Assembly (NCBI GenBank): GCA_034638255.1
Contig: JAWPGT010000019.1
Span: 1-64,000 of the forward strand
Source of the DNA: Coprinus comatus
Lineage: Eukaryota; Basidiomycota; Agaricomycetes; Agaricales; Agaricaceae
DNA length: 64,000 nt
Reading direction: 5' to 3'
In this document: positions 20,623-32,267 of the stretch, in pieces
Layout: every line of letters begins with the position of its first letter
How positions within the stretch are numbered: the first letter of the stretch is position 1
Program-made: the position numbers and the translations under genes
The notes under the pieces: model-generated
Databases searched by the model: none
What the model was told of the DNA's origin: nothing
Seen by the model: only the letters and a program-made list of their open reading frames with translations

Positions 20623-22404
20623 ATGTCGGTCTTTGGTTCTGAGTATTAAGCTGGTGATTAGATTTAACTAAACATGCGTATATGCACTGTGACTTGGCAG
20701 TTTTCCAGATCTTTTCCTGGAGGGCAGCCGGGTCTAGGGTGTATTGCCGGCTTTGTCTTCTGACGGCAATATCATAAGTCAACCAAATATCCCAGTTCTG
20801 GGATTTGTCATTGGTATTGAGTATTCGTTCGAAGTGAGCATTCCATGCTGTATATAATTTGTGGGAGTTCATGGATTTTATCATATATAAAAGGCGGCTC
20901 CATGCTTGGTGCCATTCCTCGAAATTCAATTTATCCTCTTCTGCCTCGTTCAGAGGTTTGTCTGTCAGTGTAAGATTCCCGTTGTAATCCATGCGAACAT
21001 CTTGGCTATCAATGTGGTTGATGGCCCTGGAGAGACATCTTCTGTCTGTCAGATATGTCAAAGGTATGTGCGTCTCCCAGCCTCTGCCCTTTCTGAACCT
21101 GGCCCAAATATTGTCTGGGATTTCTACGGGTGCTTCGTCACATTGTTGTCCAGTTGTGAATTCAATGTAACCTCTTTGATCGCGTTGGGTGACAATGTGT
21201 TCATTGTTGTTGACGTCGGAGAGGGAGACATCTATTTATTTATGGGTAATTTGTAAGTTTGATTCTCTCAGGATTGGTTTATGTTTGAAAAATGGGGGTA
21301 TGACCTTGGTCGGGCTCGGTGACCCTTGTAAGGGAAGATGGACCCGGTCGGTTGGGTGTATGTGTGTAATCACATGTGGAGATTTTAAGTGTCCCCTATC
21401 TGGGACGTATTCTGCTCGTACGCAGTAAAATATGTATATGTGATAGTAAATCGTGGCCCGTGGGTTGAGTACATGAAATACTGCATGACAAAGTATTGCC
21501 TGTGGGCGAAGGTCCGTAGACAAATTGGCCTACCCCTGTACGGGCACCGGTATAATGTATGATAGTTGGGATAGGAGACATCGACTTACCGTTCGTGTTT
21601 GTGGAAATTGAGTTTCCGGAGTTGTGAGCTTGACTGCCTGATGAATTGTTTGTGTTTGGTGCTGGTCCTTGTTGGGGGCCATTGCCGAGGTTGCTTGGTC
21701 TTGCGAATGGGTCCCCTAGGTTGTTTATCGGGGTTGATGTCGCGTTAGAAACATCGAAACATTGTTGTTGTTGTCGATGTCGTTGTGGTGGTTGTGTCTG
21801 TTTTTTTTTTTGGGGGTTCTTGATATGCTATGGGTCGTCCAGTAGTAGTTTGGTCTTGAAGTTGAGTACTGGGATTTGGGGTTGTGTTGACTACTGTTGT
21901 CGGACGAGGTATATCTGGTGTTTCTGGGGATGAGTCGGTCGACGAATTGGACCGGGTTGAGATGGGACTGCTTGAGATTCCTCCCTATTCGGATTCTTCA
22001 GATGAATCGTTTTGGTCGATGGTTGGTGCCGGAGGTCTTCGCGTATCATGGGGTGTCTGGTTCCTTGGATTGGGTTCTGCGTTGTTTGTCCTTGGTACCC
22101 TTGGCCTATTGGATGCTGGCCTACCAGGTCTTCTAGGTCTTGGGAAGAGTCCAACGTAGATTGGATTCTCCTTAAGTTCCGGTATTTCGTTGAAATAATT
22201 CTTGATGTTTCTTCTTAAGATAACAACAGTGAGCCTCGGGTTGTTCTCATCTTCTGGGAGTTCGATGTAGTTCGCCAACTCGAGTAGTTGTTTCTTGTTT
22301 AAGGAAGACAAAGGCTTGGAGAATCTTCGCATGTGAGCCTCTTGATTATTGGTTTGTCTTGTTCCGGTGTCAGTTGAAATGTTGGATATGCTGTTGTTGA
22401 CCAT
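20186..22404 (-). pseudogene. DIRS-like gag, spliced, two lesions
   Basis: Exon 1 (22404-21590) starts MVNNSISNIST and holds a SAP-like helix pair (LSSLNKKQLLELANYIEL). An in-frame TAG lies at 21985-21987 and a frame change at the A11 run (plus-strand T11) near 21802-21812. An intron at 21589-21234 (GTAAGT..TAG, 356 bp) joins ..SISTNTN to DVSLSDVNNNEHIV with matching phase. Exon 2 runs to 20186, with a gag core (NFEEWHQAWSRLLYMI) and two zinc knuckles, CFLCGDKNHQSVVC and CTLCRSTDHGAQSC. The protein would bind RNA in element particles. The splice join is inferred from phase and frame. Confidence 0.7.
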
Positions 22405-22691
22405 AGTAGGTTGGTGGTATATGTTGTGAAGGAATTGGTTTAATGAGAATGTGATTTGTGGGTACGAGTACGAGTACGCGTAGCAGTAGATAGGAAACTG
22501 AGACTAATTGAAACACGAGTTGAGTCGTGTTAAGCACGTGACTCTTCTACAAGAAAACGCATCTGAGTTCATCAGATGCTTCACACTTTCTTGCAGCCAT
22601 CATACCAAACCTCAACACTCAACTTCCTTGTAGCCATTATACCACATCTTAGTTTCACTTCCTTCCACCTGTTGACTCTCAGCCTCTCACT
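22405..22691. other. Non-coding gap between DIRS-like gag and AT-hook gene
   Basis: Contains a GTACGA repeat (about 22461-22478) and a small palindrome CACGA..TCGTG near 22520-22535. It should include the 5' terminus of the DIRS-like element. No gene seen. Confidence 0.4.
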
Positions 22692-24696
22692 ATGTTGCAT
22701 GGTATTATTCTCATGCCCAAAGTTGACCCTCCGATGGAAGATGTCATTGATTTCTTACCAAGTGACTTGTCAACACTTCCAGTCATGGATGTTGGGGGTG
22801 ACAAAAAGTTGTTGCTTGGAATGAAGGTGAAATTCTCTCCACCTTTGTCGAAAAAAAAGAAACTGATATAATACATTTAGAAATACATTATGAATTATGA
22901 TACGGAACACAAGCTGATGATGGAAAATGGCCACTATGGTGGTACACAAATTGGCTGGGTTCGGAGAGCATTCACACCACTTATCGTGAAACATTTTAAT
23001 GCCCGTCCATCTGAACAACTTCTCACTGTAGGTCATATTTGAGTATTCTTCGTGATATAACATTGATTTACTGGGTACTCAGGCTATTGATTGACATTTG
23101 CATAACCACTTCAAAGCTTCCCAGCAACCCACGCATTTGACTACCCCAAAGGCTAGTAAAGATATGTCTGGAAAGGCATTCCATGCTATCCCCTGGCAAC
23201 ATCATCTTGCTGATGATAAATTGGATGAAATGGAACTACTCATTGCACAGCAGTGGGCACAAGACAGTTCCAAGTCCTTCATCCAGGCCTACTACATGGC
23301 TCGAGCCATCCTTGAGCAAGGTTTATTGGAAGAAGAGAAAAATGCATACAAGAAGAAAGCAGAAGAGATCAACACCCTTCTCAAAGCTCCCCCAACACAA
23401 GAAGATATATTTGTGTAAGTATTAAACAATTTACTTCCTAATCTCTCTGATAATTTTATTTTTAGTCTACAACCTCACATCCTCGATCGTCTCACAACTT
23501 GCATTGAGAAACAGCTAGGATGGGGTTGTGGTCAACTTGGTAATGTTTTCTGTATGATAAATATTGCCTACCGGGAACGTAATAATGAAATCAAGACAGG
23601 GTGGTATGTATTCTCACTCCCAAGTGTATCAGTATAATTTTATAATCTAACAACAGCGTTGATGTAGTTCAATCATTTGCAACCCTGAAGTCAATCCAAA
23701 TGATCCACAAAACTTATTGGTTATCCAGAGTTTCAAGAATCATATGATCAATCCAATCAAAGACTTTGTTTCAGCATACCTTCCCAGTAAGCCAATTATA
23801 ATATCTTATTGTTTTTATTTTTAATGCCAAATTATAGTACACGTTGATAAAGACACCCTTCTATTTCCAACACTTGATTTGGATGACACATCAACAAAGA
23901 AACTGCATGAATACTTCCGTACTTACATCACCTCTGCTTGGAGTGAGTTTCTACAACTTATGATGGCTGACTACTGCTAACATGTGTTGTAGCAAAAAGT
24001 AGTAATATACATGAGCTTCATACAGATGACAATATACCATGGGAACGTCTATCCAATCAGACTTCTTGGAAGGATCTGGTAACTAGTTTTGTTGGTTTTG
24101 AAAGTATGGACTCCCTTCGACCAGAAGATATGACTATGGATGCTATGCAAAAGGTTGCTCTGGTGATTTCACAGACACCCAATGCACTGGTGTTCCAGAC
24201 AGCACAAGACCCCCATGATAACGTAGATCAGTTATGTTCAACATTGTTAAACATGGTGAGTATACTTATTCTACGTTAGATTAGTCTAGAACTGAATGAA
24301 CAGGTCAAGGACCCTGAACCACAGGATTTCCGTCATGATCCTGCCATCACTCCCATGGTCCCTGTTGTTACCCCCTCCATCCCAACCATCACCCTTCCTC
24401 CTACCATTCCTACCCCCACCATGTCAGTTACACCAAATGCACCAATCCCCAACCTGTCCAACATCACGCCAACTGTTACACTTCCTCTTCATATTCCAAC
24501 CCCTGCTATACCAAACATGCCTGATCCCAACCCAACCCCTATCACCACCAATGTTGAACAACCTAATGAAACATTGTCAACACTCACTGTCAATGACACA
24601 TCACCAACCCTCAACTCAATTGCTAGTAATACTCTAGAGATGAGACGCAAACGAGGCCGACCCCCAAAGGCTTCAGGAGACACAGGTTCCAAATGA
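22692..24696 (+). CDS. Multi-exon AT-hook protein, TE-associated, unknown function
   Basis: At least six plus-strand exons with normal borders, e.g. introns 23417-about 23465 (GTAAGT..TTTTAG) and about 24255-24302 (GTGAGT..AACAG). Readable exon peptides include HYGGTQIGWVRRAFTPLIV, IAQQWAQDSSKSFIQAYYMA, KDFVSAYLPS and FRTYITSAW. The C-terminus is rich in proline and threonine, then has EMRRKRGRPPKASG, a canonical AT-hook core (RGRP). An in-frame TGA occurs in the exon beginning near 23082 (AID/HLHNHF), so the gene may be damaged or my exon start wrong. Transcription is toward the right inverted repeat. I recall similar proteins near Agaricomycete transposons. Start uncertain. Confidence 0.5.
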
Positions 24697-25000
24697 GCAC
24701 GTACATCTGCTCAGACTGCACTAGCTCCAATTTCACAATGATCTCTTTGGTCAATGGTAGCAATAACATCCAAAGGACTTACAATGGCCAAATGTAAGGG
24801 AAGGGGAGGGAATGCCAAGAAATAGATTTGTTGGATTATCTTGATTGTTTAATTACTTCGATGGCTGGATTGATGATTTGATGATTTGATTTATCTTACT
24901 TTTATTACTAGATTTATCAATTAATTAAACATTCCTTAAATTATAAAACCAACACATGTCTGAACAACACTGAACATACATTGAGTTGAGTATGGAAAAC

Positions 25001-25135
25001 TTGGATTATCATGATGGGGATTATTTGGATTATCCAGCCTGATATTTGGATTATCCAGGGAATCGGATTATTGATTCCTTTGAATATAAGGGCTGATCCA
25101 ATCTATCAGCTCTCGAAATCAAAGGAATCGAATCG
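25001..25135 (-). repeat. Right copy of the long inverted repeat (partner 10556-10690)
   Basis: The reverse complement aligns without gaps to 10556-10690 with about 6 transitions. It starts just downstream of the AT-hook gene. No matching 8 bp target duplication was found outside either copy. Confidence 0.75.
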
Positions 25136-25140
25136 AAAAG

Positions 25141-26330
25141 GCTGCTTCAACCGTTGTATCCTTATTGTTCTGTCCAAATTGTTTTATGATTGAACAAATC
25201 TCCTGCAGAAATTCTTGCTGGATTTGATATAGACACCCCATGCTGTGCATACAATGGTATGTACCATATTCAGACTATTGCTGTTGATGTTGTCTTTGAT
25301 TATTGGTTGATCTGGGGGAGTGTGTTTGGGCCAATCCAGCTGCTATCATAGCTATGATGCATCAGGCCAATACTGCTGATGTTACCAGATGTTCCCCATC
25401 ATATGAAGGTCATCTTGTGAAATATTCACAATGTGGCTTCGAAATCTACACACCTAACCCCAGGCATGTGGATATAGACCGTACTGTGCATTTTAATTGT
25501 TATTGTTTTATCCTATCTATAACTCCTTGTATGGAAAGATATACAAGTGTTCTATAGTAAAGATATTGTGCTGGAGAACATTTTCAATGTGAATGAGCAT
25601 TATGAGTTCTTGGATGCTTGTTGGAACCTCCATGGAAGACCATATACATTTCTTTGACCTGAAGACTGTGTAAAGTGCACCCACAAGAGACATTTGAAGT
25701 GGTCCTGAAAAGTTGCTTTATCAAACTGTGAGTGCTGAATCCAAATTGATATGGGAAATTGGGTTTGTATTTATTGTTTTCAACCCAAAGAATAAAGGAA
25801 GAAGACTTCATTGGCATTCTGCATTCGTCTTCCAGGTAGCAGCATATTCAATGCAGGTTTATGATAATGATAATGATGGCAATGAACACAATGGAAGTAA
25901 TGACTATGATTAAGGTGAAGACAATCCCAATGATTCTGAAGGAAGAAGTGAAGCTGGAGAAGGACCAGATGTGCAAGTCCAAGATGGAGAGGTACCTGAG
26001 GATGAAGGAGATGAATCTCACATTCTTGAACACCTATTTGCTATGCAATTTTGTATTCCACTTGCCAAACTGTCAACCTTCAAGTGTTACAGCTGCTGGT
26101 GGCAACTGACACAAACATTGTCTCTCATTCTATCTACTTGTTTTCACTCTTGTATGCCCAGATGAAGATACTTTTGGAAGCAGGTGCTACTTCATCAATT
26201 GCCAATGATAAGGAGGGTTTAATGCAACTTTCCATTAAGCAATATTTACTGGTTGATCAAAGATTCTTAATTTGTTTGAGGAAGGATCCTGGTGCAAAGG
26301 TGGCTGTTGATACACCATTGTGATGTTGAC
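25141..26330 (+). pseudogene. Decayed ankyrin-repeat-type gene
   Basis: Scattered plus-strand frames read VWANPAAIIAMMHQANTADV, TRCSPSYEGHLVKYSQCGFE and, further on, LLEAGATSSIANDKEG, an ankyrin-like repeat end. The frames are broken by stops and likely introns (a GTATG donor follows TPNPR). I recall the first motif from basidiomycete ankyrin proteins, but could not test this. CG dinucleotides are scarce, in keeping with old, methylated sequence. Confidence 0.4.
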
Positions 26331-27599
26331 AGGAAATTCTCAATTCCCAATTATATCCACAATTGCAATCAAGAATCATTCAGCTTGTTAACGTTGCTTG
26401 TTCATGTTGTAAAATTAATCCATCATTAGGGTGAAGACTATGTTTGGGGATATGGTATTGATGATTATTCAAAAACAATGTTCCATCCTATAGAAACAGT
26501 ACTGTCTGTTGACGACAAAATTGTTAACAAAGGCAGTGAAAGATACACTCTTGGAATACAAGAGAAAGAAGAAATTCTTCACAGATGTTAAGAATGCCTT
26601 GGAATTGAAGGGTGCGAAAACTTGGGAAGAGTTTTATGGAGAGAAAACCGGGAGTCCAACATATAATTGTACAAAAGATGCTGATGATTCATTGAATCCC
26701 AAACTGAGATACCAATTCATGAACAAAGTACTATTTGAAGTGGCATTTTCAGGGATAATGCAAAGATTGAGAGTTTGTGTATTCCTCCATCTAATAGTTG
26801 ACAGTTAAATAGCCAAAGGAAACTTAGGAATCAATTATGGTTTATGACGATCTGTTTTCTAACTGGAACCTTGAGCTAAGTGAATTCCAGTTTACAACAC
26901 ATACAAATCTCATCTTAGTGCCCTTGTCTGCTCCTCACCATTTCACCTGTTGAAAACATCAACAACCTCAATTTCCTGCCTGCCAATGACAATGCTTTCC
27001 ATATCCCTCATCACTTTTTTGTACTGGTAGTTGTGGCACTGATTAGGGCCATTGTTGCCTTGTCTAGTATGTTTTTGCTTGACTTTGAAGTGTATTGATG
27101 TTGGTCAGGGCTAAGCTGTATTCAGCAGATTGAGTGATAAAATTGTTAAAATGAATCACGTTGACCCTGCGTTGGCCATTGCATCACTTGTACAATTCTC
27201 CTCTTCATTATCCAGTATTTTCATCACAGGCACTGATATGTAGATAAGTATACTGCAATATATCCTGAGAAACAAAATGCTCACAGTTGATTTCAGGTGT
27301 ATATGTGTGTATGAGAGAGAGTGTGTGTGTATACTTGTGTTTGAAAGACAGGAAGAGGAGGGTGCTGTGTGTGTATATCTGGAAATTAAGCTTTTGGTCA
27401 CATGCACAAACAAACAACAAACATCCCAAATGTCAACTATCTGTCTCTCTTTCTCTCTCTTTCTGTTTTTCTCAAGATTCCAACTCATTCAACAAAGGAT
27501 ATATTGGTGGTAATGATAGCAGTAGAGAACTCTGAGGTTGAATGTTCCATGGAATGTTATGAAGGAAGACAGAAGAGGAAGGAGAGAAGGATGCCTCAA
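26331..27599. other. Unrecognised remnants, then non-coding
   Basis: An open frame at 26509-26808 contains NALELKGAKTWEEFYGEKTG and NCTKDADDSLNPKLRYQF, protein-like but unknown to me, perhaps the tail of the preceding remnant. From 26820 to 27600 nothing coding is seen; a GT/AG-rich tract lies at 27300-27335. Confidence 0.35.
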
Positions 27600-29170
27600 A
27601 ACCTGAACCTAAACCTCACACTAAGGGTTTCACCTTCATGTGGATGTTGAGTAAGGAGGATGTGGAAAGGGAAATTAAAGGATCTAATAGGAAGAAGGTG
27701 CAAGCTGGGACCACACAGGAATTGATATTGGATAAACAGAAACAGAAAAAGAGACTGGAAAAGAAGTTGAAGAATGCTGGGAAAGTCAAGAAAGAAGAGG
27801 GTGACAAAGAGAAGGAGGAAGAGGAGGCTAAAGAAGGGGCTGAAGATGAAGCAGCTAAGGCAGCAGTAGAAGAACATATCATTGCTGTTGATTGGGTGCT
27901 CAGCAAAGATAAGTGGCAAGAGGAAAAGACAAAGATAGAGCAAAAGATGGTTGAAGATATTGAAATGGTGGATGGTAGTAAGGATGACGACAAGAGCAGT
28001 TGTGAAGATGAAAGTGAAGATGATGAGCATTCACTCCAAAGACAGTAATGAGGGTAGTGGTCCTTCAGATGAAGAGGACAGAGAAGCATTGGAAGTTGGA
28101 ATGACACACACAGCTGAGGATGAATTATGAATACTGTAAGTCAAATTTTACACTATCTCAAAAACCATACTAAATGATACTACATTCCAGGCATATGGTC
28201 CCTTACACTACACTTGCATAACTATGGATCCTGAGACAGGTTGATCCTGCAGAATAGGGTTTGCTTGCTTCTGCAATATTGAAGATGCCAACAAGGTCAC
28301 CCAACAAAGTGATCTTACACAACAACTGACAACTGGAAATGCACCTACTACTGTAAGTTTCTGTTCCTGTTCTTATGAAATAAATCTAAAATAATGTCAT
28401 CCACAGACAGTTAAGAAAAATCCATTTGTCCTACCCTCCATCCTCACTGCCAATCCTTTGTCAGGTTTGGCACAATCTCTGGTACTTCATGGGTGTATGT
28501 TAGATATTGTAAGAGCCATCACTCAGGACCAAGCTACAAAACTGAGAGATGACAATGAAAGAGCTAGACAAAAAGCCAACAAGTGGAACATGTACTTACT
28601 TAAGGAAGGAGGTTTGTTGCTTTCAAGAATCACCACCCTAACTCCTGCCTAGTGATTTTACCAAATGCTCCATTGGCACAAGACCTCATACCAGTAGAGG
28701 TGGAACACCAAACAAACTCTTTCAATGCTCATTGAGCACTATTGAAATCAAATCCCTCTCTATTTATCTCTTGCACTCGATTGAGTGTATGACAAATTCC
28801 TACATTTGTGACTGGGGGGTTTGAAACAATTGGCATTACATGCTGTTCATGCTTTCAAGGATGAGGTCAAGGCAGGTTCGAGGAGGGATTTAACCCCTGA
28901 AGCAGAAAAATCTGGAAAGAAGTGTTTCACTGGTTGTGAAACTGGTGTCAAGCAAGTAAAAATTGTTTGACAACAAGAATGTGTGGATCCATTGGCTGGT
29001 AAAGGGAGAAGTAAAGGCTATGGTTTTGTTGAAATGCATAAACATTCCAATGTGTTATGTGTTTTATGATGGACAAATTGTAATATCAGTATTGGACTGC
29101 TATTGGAAGAGTGGTATCAAGATGAAATGAAGGATTTATTGAAGGCTGAGAAAGCAAAGAATGCAAGATT
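27600..29170 (+). pseudogene. NOP4: NOP4/RBM28-like nucleolar RNA-binding protein pseudogene
   Basis: A broken copy of the multi-RRM 60S-assembly factor. Readable pieces in the correct order: FTFMWMLSKEDVE; an acidic/lysine-rich linker ending IAVDWVLSKDKWQEE; ITMDPETG then GFACF and NIEDANKV; NPFVLPSILTANPLSGLAQS with SLVLHGCMLDIVRAITQDQA; and finally KGYGFVEMHKHSNVL with LLEEWYQDEMKDLLKAEKAK. Introns remain (GTAAGT at 28137 and GTAAGTTT at 28351), so it is a DNA-level duplicate, not a retrocopy. Stops interrupt every section; several look like CG to TG changes (e.g. RSRG to TGA-SCR). Confidence 0.75.
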
Positions 29171-29884
29171 CTATACAACAAACTCCTTTGTCCTTTTTCA
29201 TAGACCTAATGACTTACTGTTTTGTCTATCCTATTGTTGGTCATCACCTACTTGAATGTCGCTCCACTTTGACAAGGCTTAAGTTGTATACATCTATTCA
29301 CTTAGATGATGACTGTACAGCACAGCCAGAAATTGTATCTGTAAGTTGCACATTTGTTCATAACTCAGACAATGTATTAATGAATCAATGATTCCTAGTC
29401 TTAGTATCAATCAAAATTGAGCACCACCATGACTAACAATGACACCACACATTCTACATGTTGTTGGCTGTGGTCAATGTCAAAAGTCTGATTATGATGT
29501 TTCTGAGAAGCAGGGCCTTTGCCAGCACTGTCCATCTTCTGTCCAGAATTCCCTGCCCATGTCTTCCAAGTGACCTTTCATGACACTTTCACTTCCTCAA
29601 CAAGAATTACTGTCTCATTCAAATGTCTCACCTGAAGATTCTGCTGCCAAATCTTTGAGAGTCAGCCCTGGAATCTTGGAGGATTCTGCTACTGAATCTT
29701 TGAGATTTGGCCTAGGAATCTTCAAGAGTCTTGGTGAGATTCCTGAAGATTCTGTCCTCCGGTTTTGATAGTATTTTGATAGTTTCTCTTTTTTTTTAAA
29801 ACATAAACCAAATATTATTGTTTGACTATTTTACTAACACACTTTAATAATAATAGTAAAATATATCAATATATATATATAAAA
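29171..29884. other. Degenerate sequence with short in-phase repeat
   Basis: A frame at 29580-29768 contains EDSAAKSLRVSPGIL, EDSATESLRFGLGI and EDSVLRF, three imperfect copies of one unit. No other recognisable coding content; AT-rich from 29780. Confidence 0.4.
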
Positions 29885-30130
29885 TGTGTGTGGATTATTG
29901 AAAATTTTTTGAAATAGGGGATTTGATAACATTACAATATTCTACCCCAACTATTGTACTATTTATAAAACAACTATTATAACACTATTAAAACCTTGGA
30001 TTACAAAAATCTCAAGATAATGTTTTAATAATCCACATAAATAGTCATATACTTATTCTAAACTACATTACAATAAATATACAATAATCCAAAAGAATTA
30101 TTGAAGGTGATTTTTCAATAATCTATGTGG
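29885..30130. repeat. Possible MITE at the gypsy integrase break
   Basis: About 245 bp, very AT-rich, with inverted ends built on GATTATTGAAAA (29893-) and TTTTCAATAATC (30112-30123). It replaces gypsy integrase sequence after its zinc-binding part. Target duplication not found. Confidence 0.4.
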
Positions 30131-30887
30131 ACTTTTCTTTCCATAGTGTAGTGCATACTGTAGTTGGTAATGAAGTTGCACATACCAGGCCATTTCACAG
30201 TTAAGTGAATCTGTCTTAATGTTTCATCTATTCCAGGGTGTCCTGCAGAATGGTGATCATGATGCTGTGCTAGAAGCTGTTGTTTCTCCTTCAGAGTGGG
30301 CTCTTGAGCAATTAAGGTAGGCTCAGTTGAAGTGGTGTTTAAGAATAGCTTGTTTGGTAAAACCATAATGTCCACATTTTCTTCAGCAGAGTCAAAGTTA
30401 TGATCTGGTCATCTAGAAAGTGCATCTGCAGCAGGAATTTCTTTCCCTGGTTTGTGTTTAATCACAAAGTTGTATTTCTGTAGTTCAGCCTATGTACAAG
30501 CTTGATGACATGATAGCTTCTGTGAATCTTGCCAAAAGCAAAGATTGTTGTGATCACTATGCACAGTTACTATATGCAGTGATCCTAGCAGATAGTGATA
30601 CCAGTCATTAAAAGCTTGTTTGATTGCAAGGAGTTCTTTGTCTGGAGTGGGATAGTTGTGTTCTGCTGGTCCAAGTGACTTAGAACAGAAGGCACAATGG
30701 CATATACTGTAACTCCATTTTCATCATTTTGACATAGAACACCACCAGTTGCAAAGTCAGAAGCATCTGTTTCAACATGGAAGGGTTTGTGAGGATTGGG
30801 AGTGAGAAGGATAGATCCATTTGCAAACATGTCTTTAACAGTGTTAAAAGCTTCATCTACTTCTGGAGTCCACTTGAATGTGACCAA
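30115..30887 (-). pseudogene. Gypsy RNase H and integrase N-terminus
   Basis: The first frame (30887-30585) has HVETDASDFATGGVL, the gypsy RNase H start, then shifts; HSDHNNLCFWQD and HKPGKEIPAADALSR read on in other frames. The frame 30375-30115 carries HHDHHSAGHPGIDETLRQI, the integrase HHCC region, and then ends at the AT-rich insertion. Non-functional. Confidence 0.8.
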
Positions 30888-30944
30888 TTTATGTAGAAGG
30901 TCATTTAGAGGACAGGTGATATTGGTGTAGTTTCTGATGAATTT

Positions 30945-31577
30945 TCAGTAGAAGTTTGCAAATCCTAAGAACTTTCTGGTATTGCACTGTGATGTTGGTG
31001 TGGGCCATTCTGTGATTCCAGCAAGTTTGTCTTCAGACATAGTGATACTGTTCTGGCTTATTGTCATTCCTAGGAATTCAATGGAAGTTTTCTTGAATTT
31101 GCATTTCTTGGTCTTGAGATAAAGATTGTTTTCTTGGACTCTTTTTAGAACTTCTAGAGTCATCTTGTTAAGATCTTGCTTGTTATCTGAGAAAATGAGA
31201 ATATCATCCATATAGACAATAACTGCTGTACAACCAGGTTTGTTAATGAGATCTTGGAAGATGTGATCCATCATTTCCTGGAATGTTGCAGGAGAGTTTG
31301 TCATTCCAAAGAACATAACAGTAGATTTGAAAAGACTGAATGGAGTTTTAAATGCTCCTTTCCATTGGTCTCCATCAAAGATGTAAATGTTGTTATATCC
31401 AAGACGGACATCCATTTTGGTGAAGTATTTAGCTCCACAGAGACAATCCATAATAGAGCTGACGTTGGGAATGGGATAGGTGTTTTTCACAGTGTGGGAA
31501 TTGAGGTAGTGATAATCTTGACAGGGTCTAAGAGACTTTCCATCTTTCTTGTTGACGAAAAAGAATGGTGATGCCAT
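30945..31577 (-). pseudogene. Gypsy reverse transcriptase
   Basis: 210 open residues: [63 protein letters not shown] with catalytic YMDD, and [16 protein letters not shown]. The catalytic core is nearly complete but flanking parts are out of frame. Surrounding stops show it is a relic. Confidence 0.88.
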
Positions 31578-32267
31578 AGGAGATTTGGATGGTTGGATAT
31601 ATCCTTTGGCTAGGTTCTCATCAAGAAAGGTCTTTAATTCATCTATTTCAGCCAGTGCAGGGCGATATGGTTTGTAAGACTTTGGAGTGAATGTTTCTTT
31701 TAGATCAATGTGATGATCACAAGGTTGTGATGGAGGGAATCATTCTGAAGCCTTCTTGTTGAAGACAGGAAGATATTTCCATAATGTTCTAGGAACTATT
31801 TCCTTTGGATCAGAAGATGTAGCTTTTGCATGCTTTTGAGATATAAGTTGGGATGCAGAAGTTTTGGCATTGATTTGTATTAGGTGGCCAGCCAATCCAG
31901 TGTCAAGGGTATCAGGGAGTGATTGTACAATGATGTGGAGGTTTTTAGGAACATCAATTGGGTCTTCACTGTAACAGGTGACTTCATTGATTGTGATGGA
32001 ATTTTCAAGTTGGGAGCAGGAGATGGTTCTAGAAGATGGTGAATGCCATCAGAATGTTTTGGCAGTCCAATCAATGTCAGGATTGTACTGTTCCAGAAAG
32101 GAAAATCCTAGAATGGTGGGGTGTTTTCCAATTCCAATAACATAGGCATCTGTCTTGATGTTTCAACCATCAATGATATATTCCACAACTACTGTTTCAG
32201 TGATTGTTCCACTGATGCTCTCTGCTCCATTGACATTTGTAACAGGAATTGGGGGTTCCACAGGGGT

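Larger units (their letters stand above)
17230..22404 (-). mobile_element. DIRS-like (tyrosine recombinase) retroelement, inactivated
   Basis: Right to left it carries gag (22404-20186), RT/RNase H (20622-18526) and a tyrosine recombinase (18444-17230). That gene set and order define the DIRS order, which integrates by recombinase instead of integrase and has no LTR-integrase machinery. No methyltransferase domain is seen, so it is closer to Ngaro/PAT layouts. Lesions: a TAG and a homopolymer frameshift in gag and a TGA in RT. Termini were not defined. It lies inside the 10.55-25.14 kb inverted-repeat interval. Confidence 0.88.

Noticed and set aside
27596..28107. Long minus-strand frames rich in Phe, Leu and Ser opposite the NOP4 remnant
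   Set aside because: Antisense of a Glu/Lys-rich coding stretch; compositional artefact.
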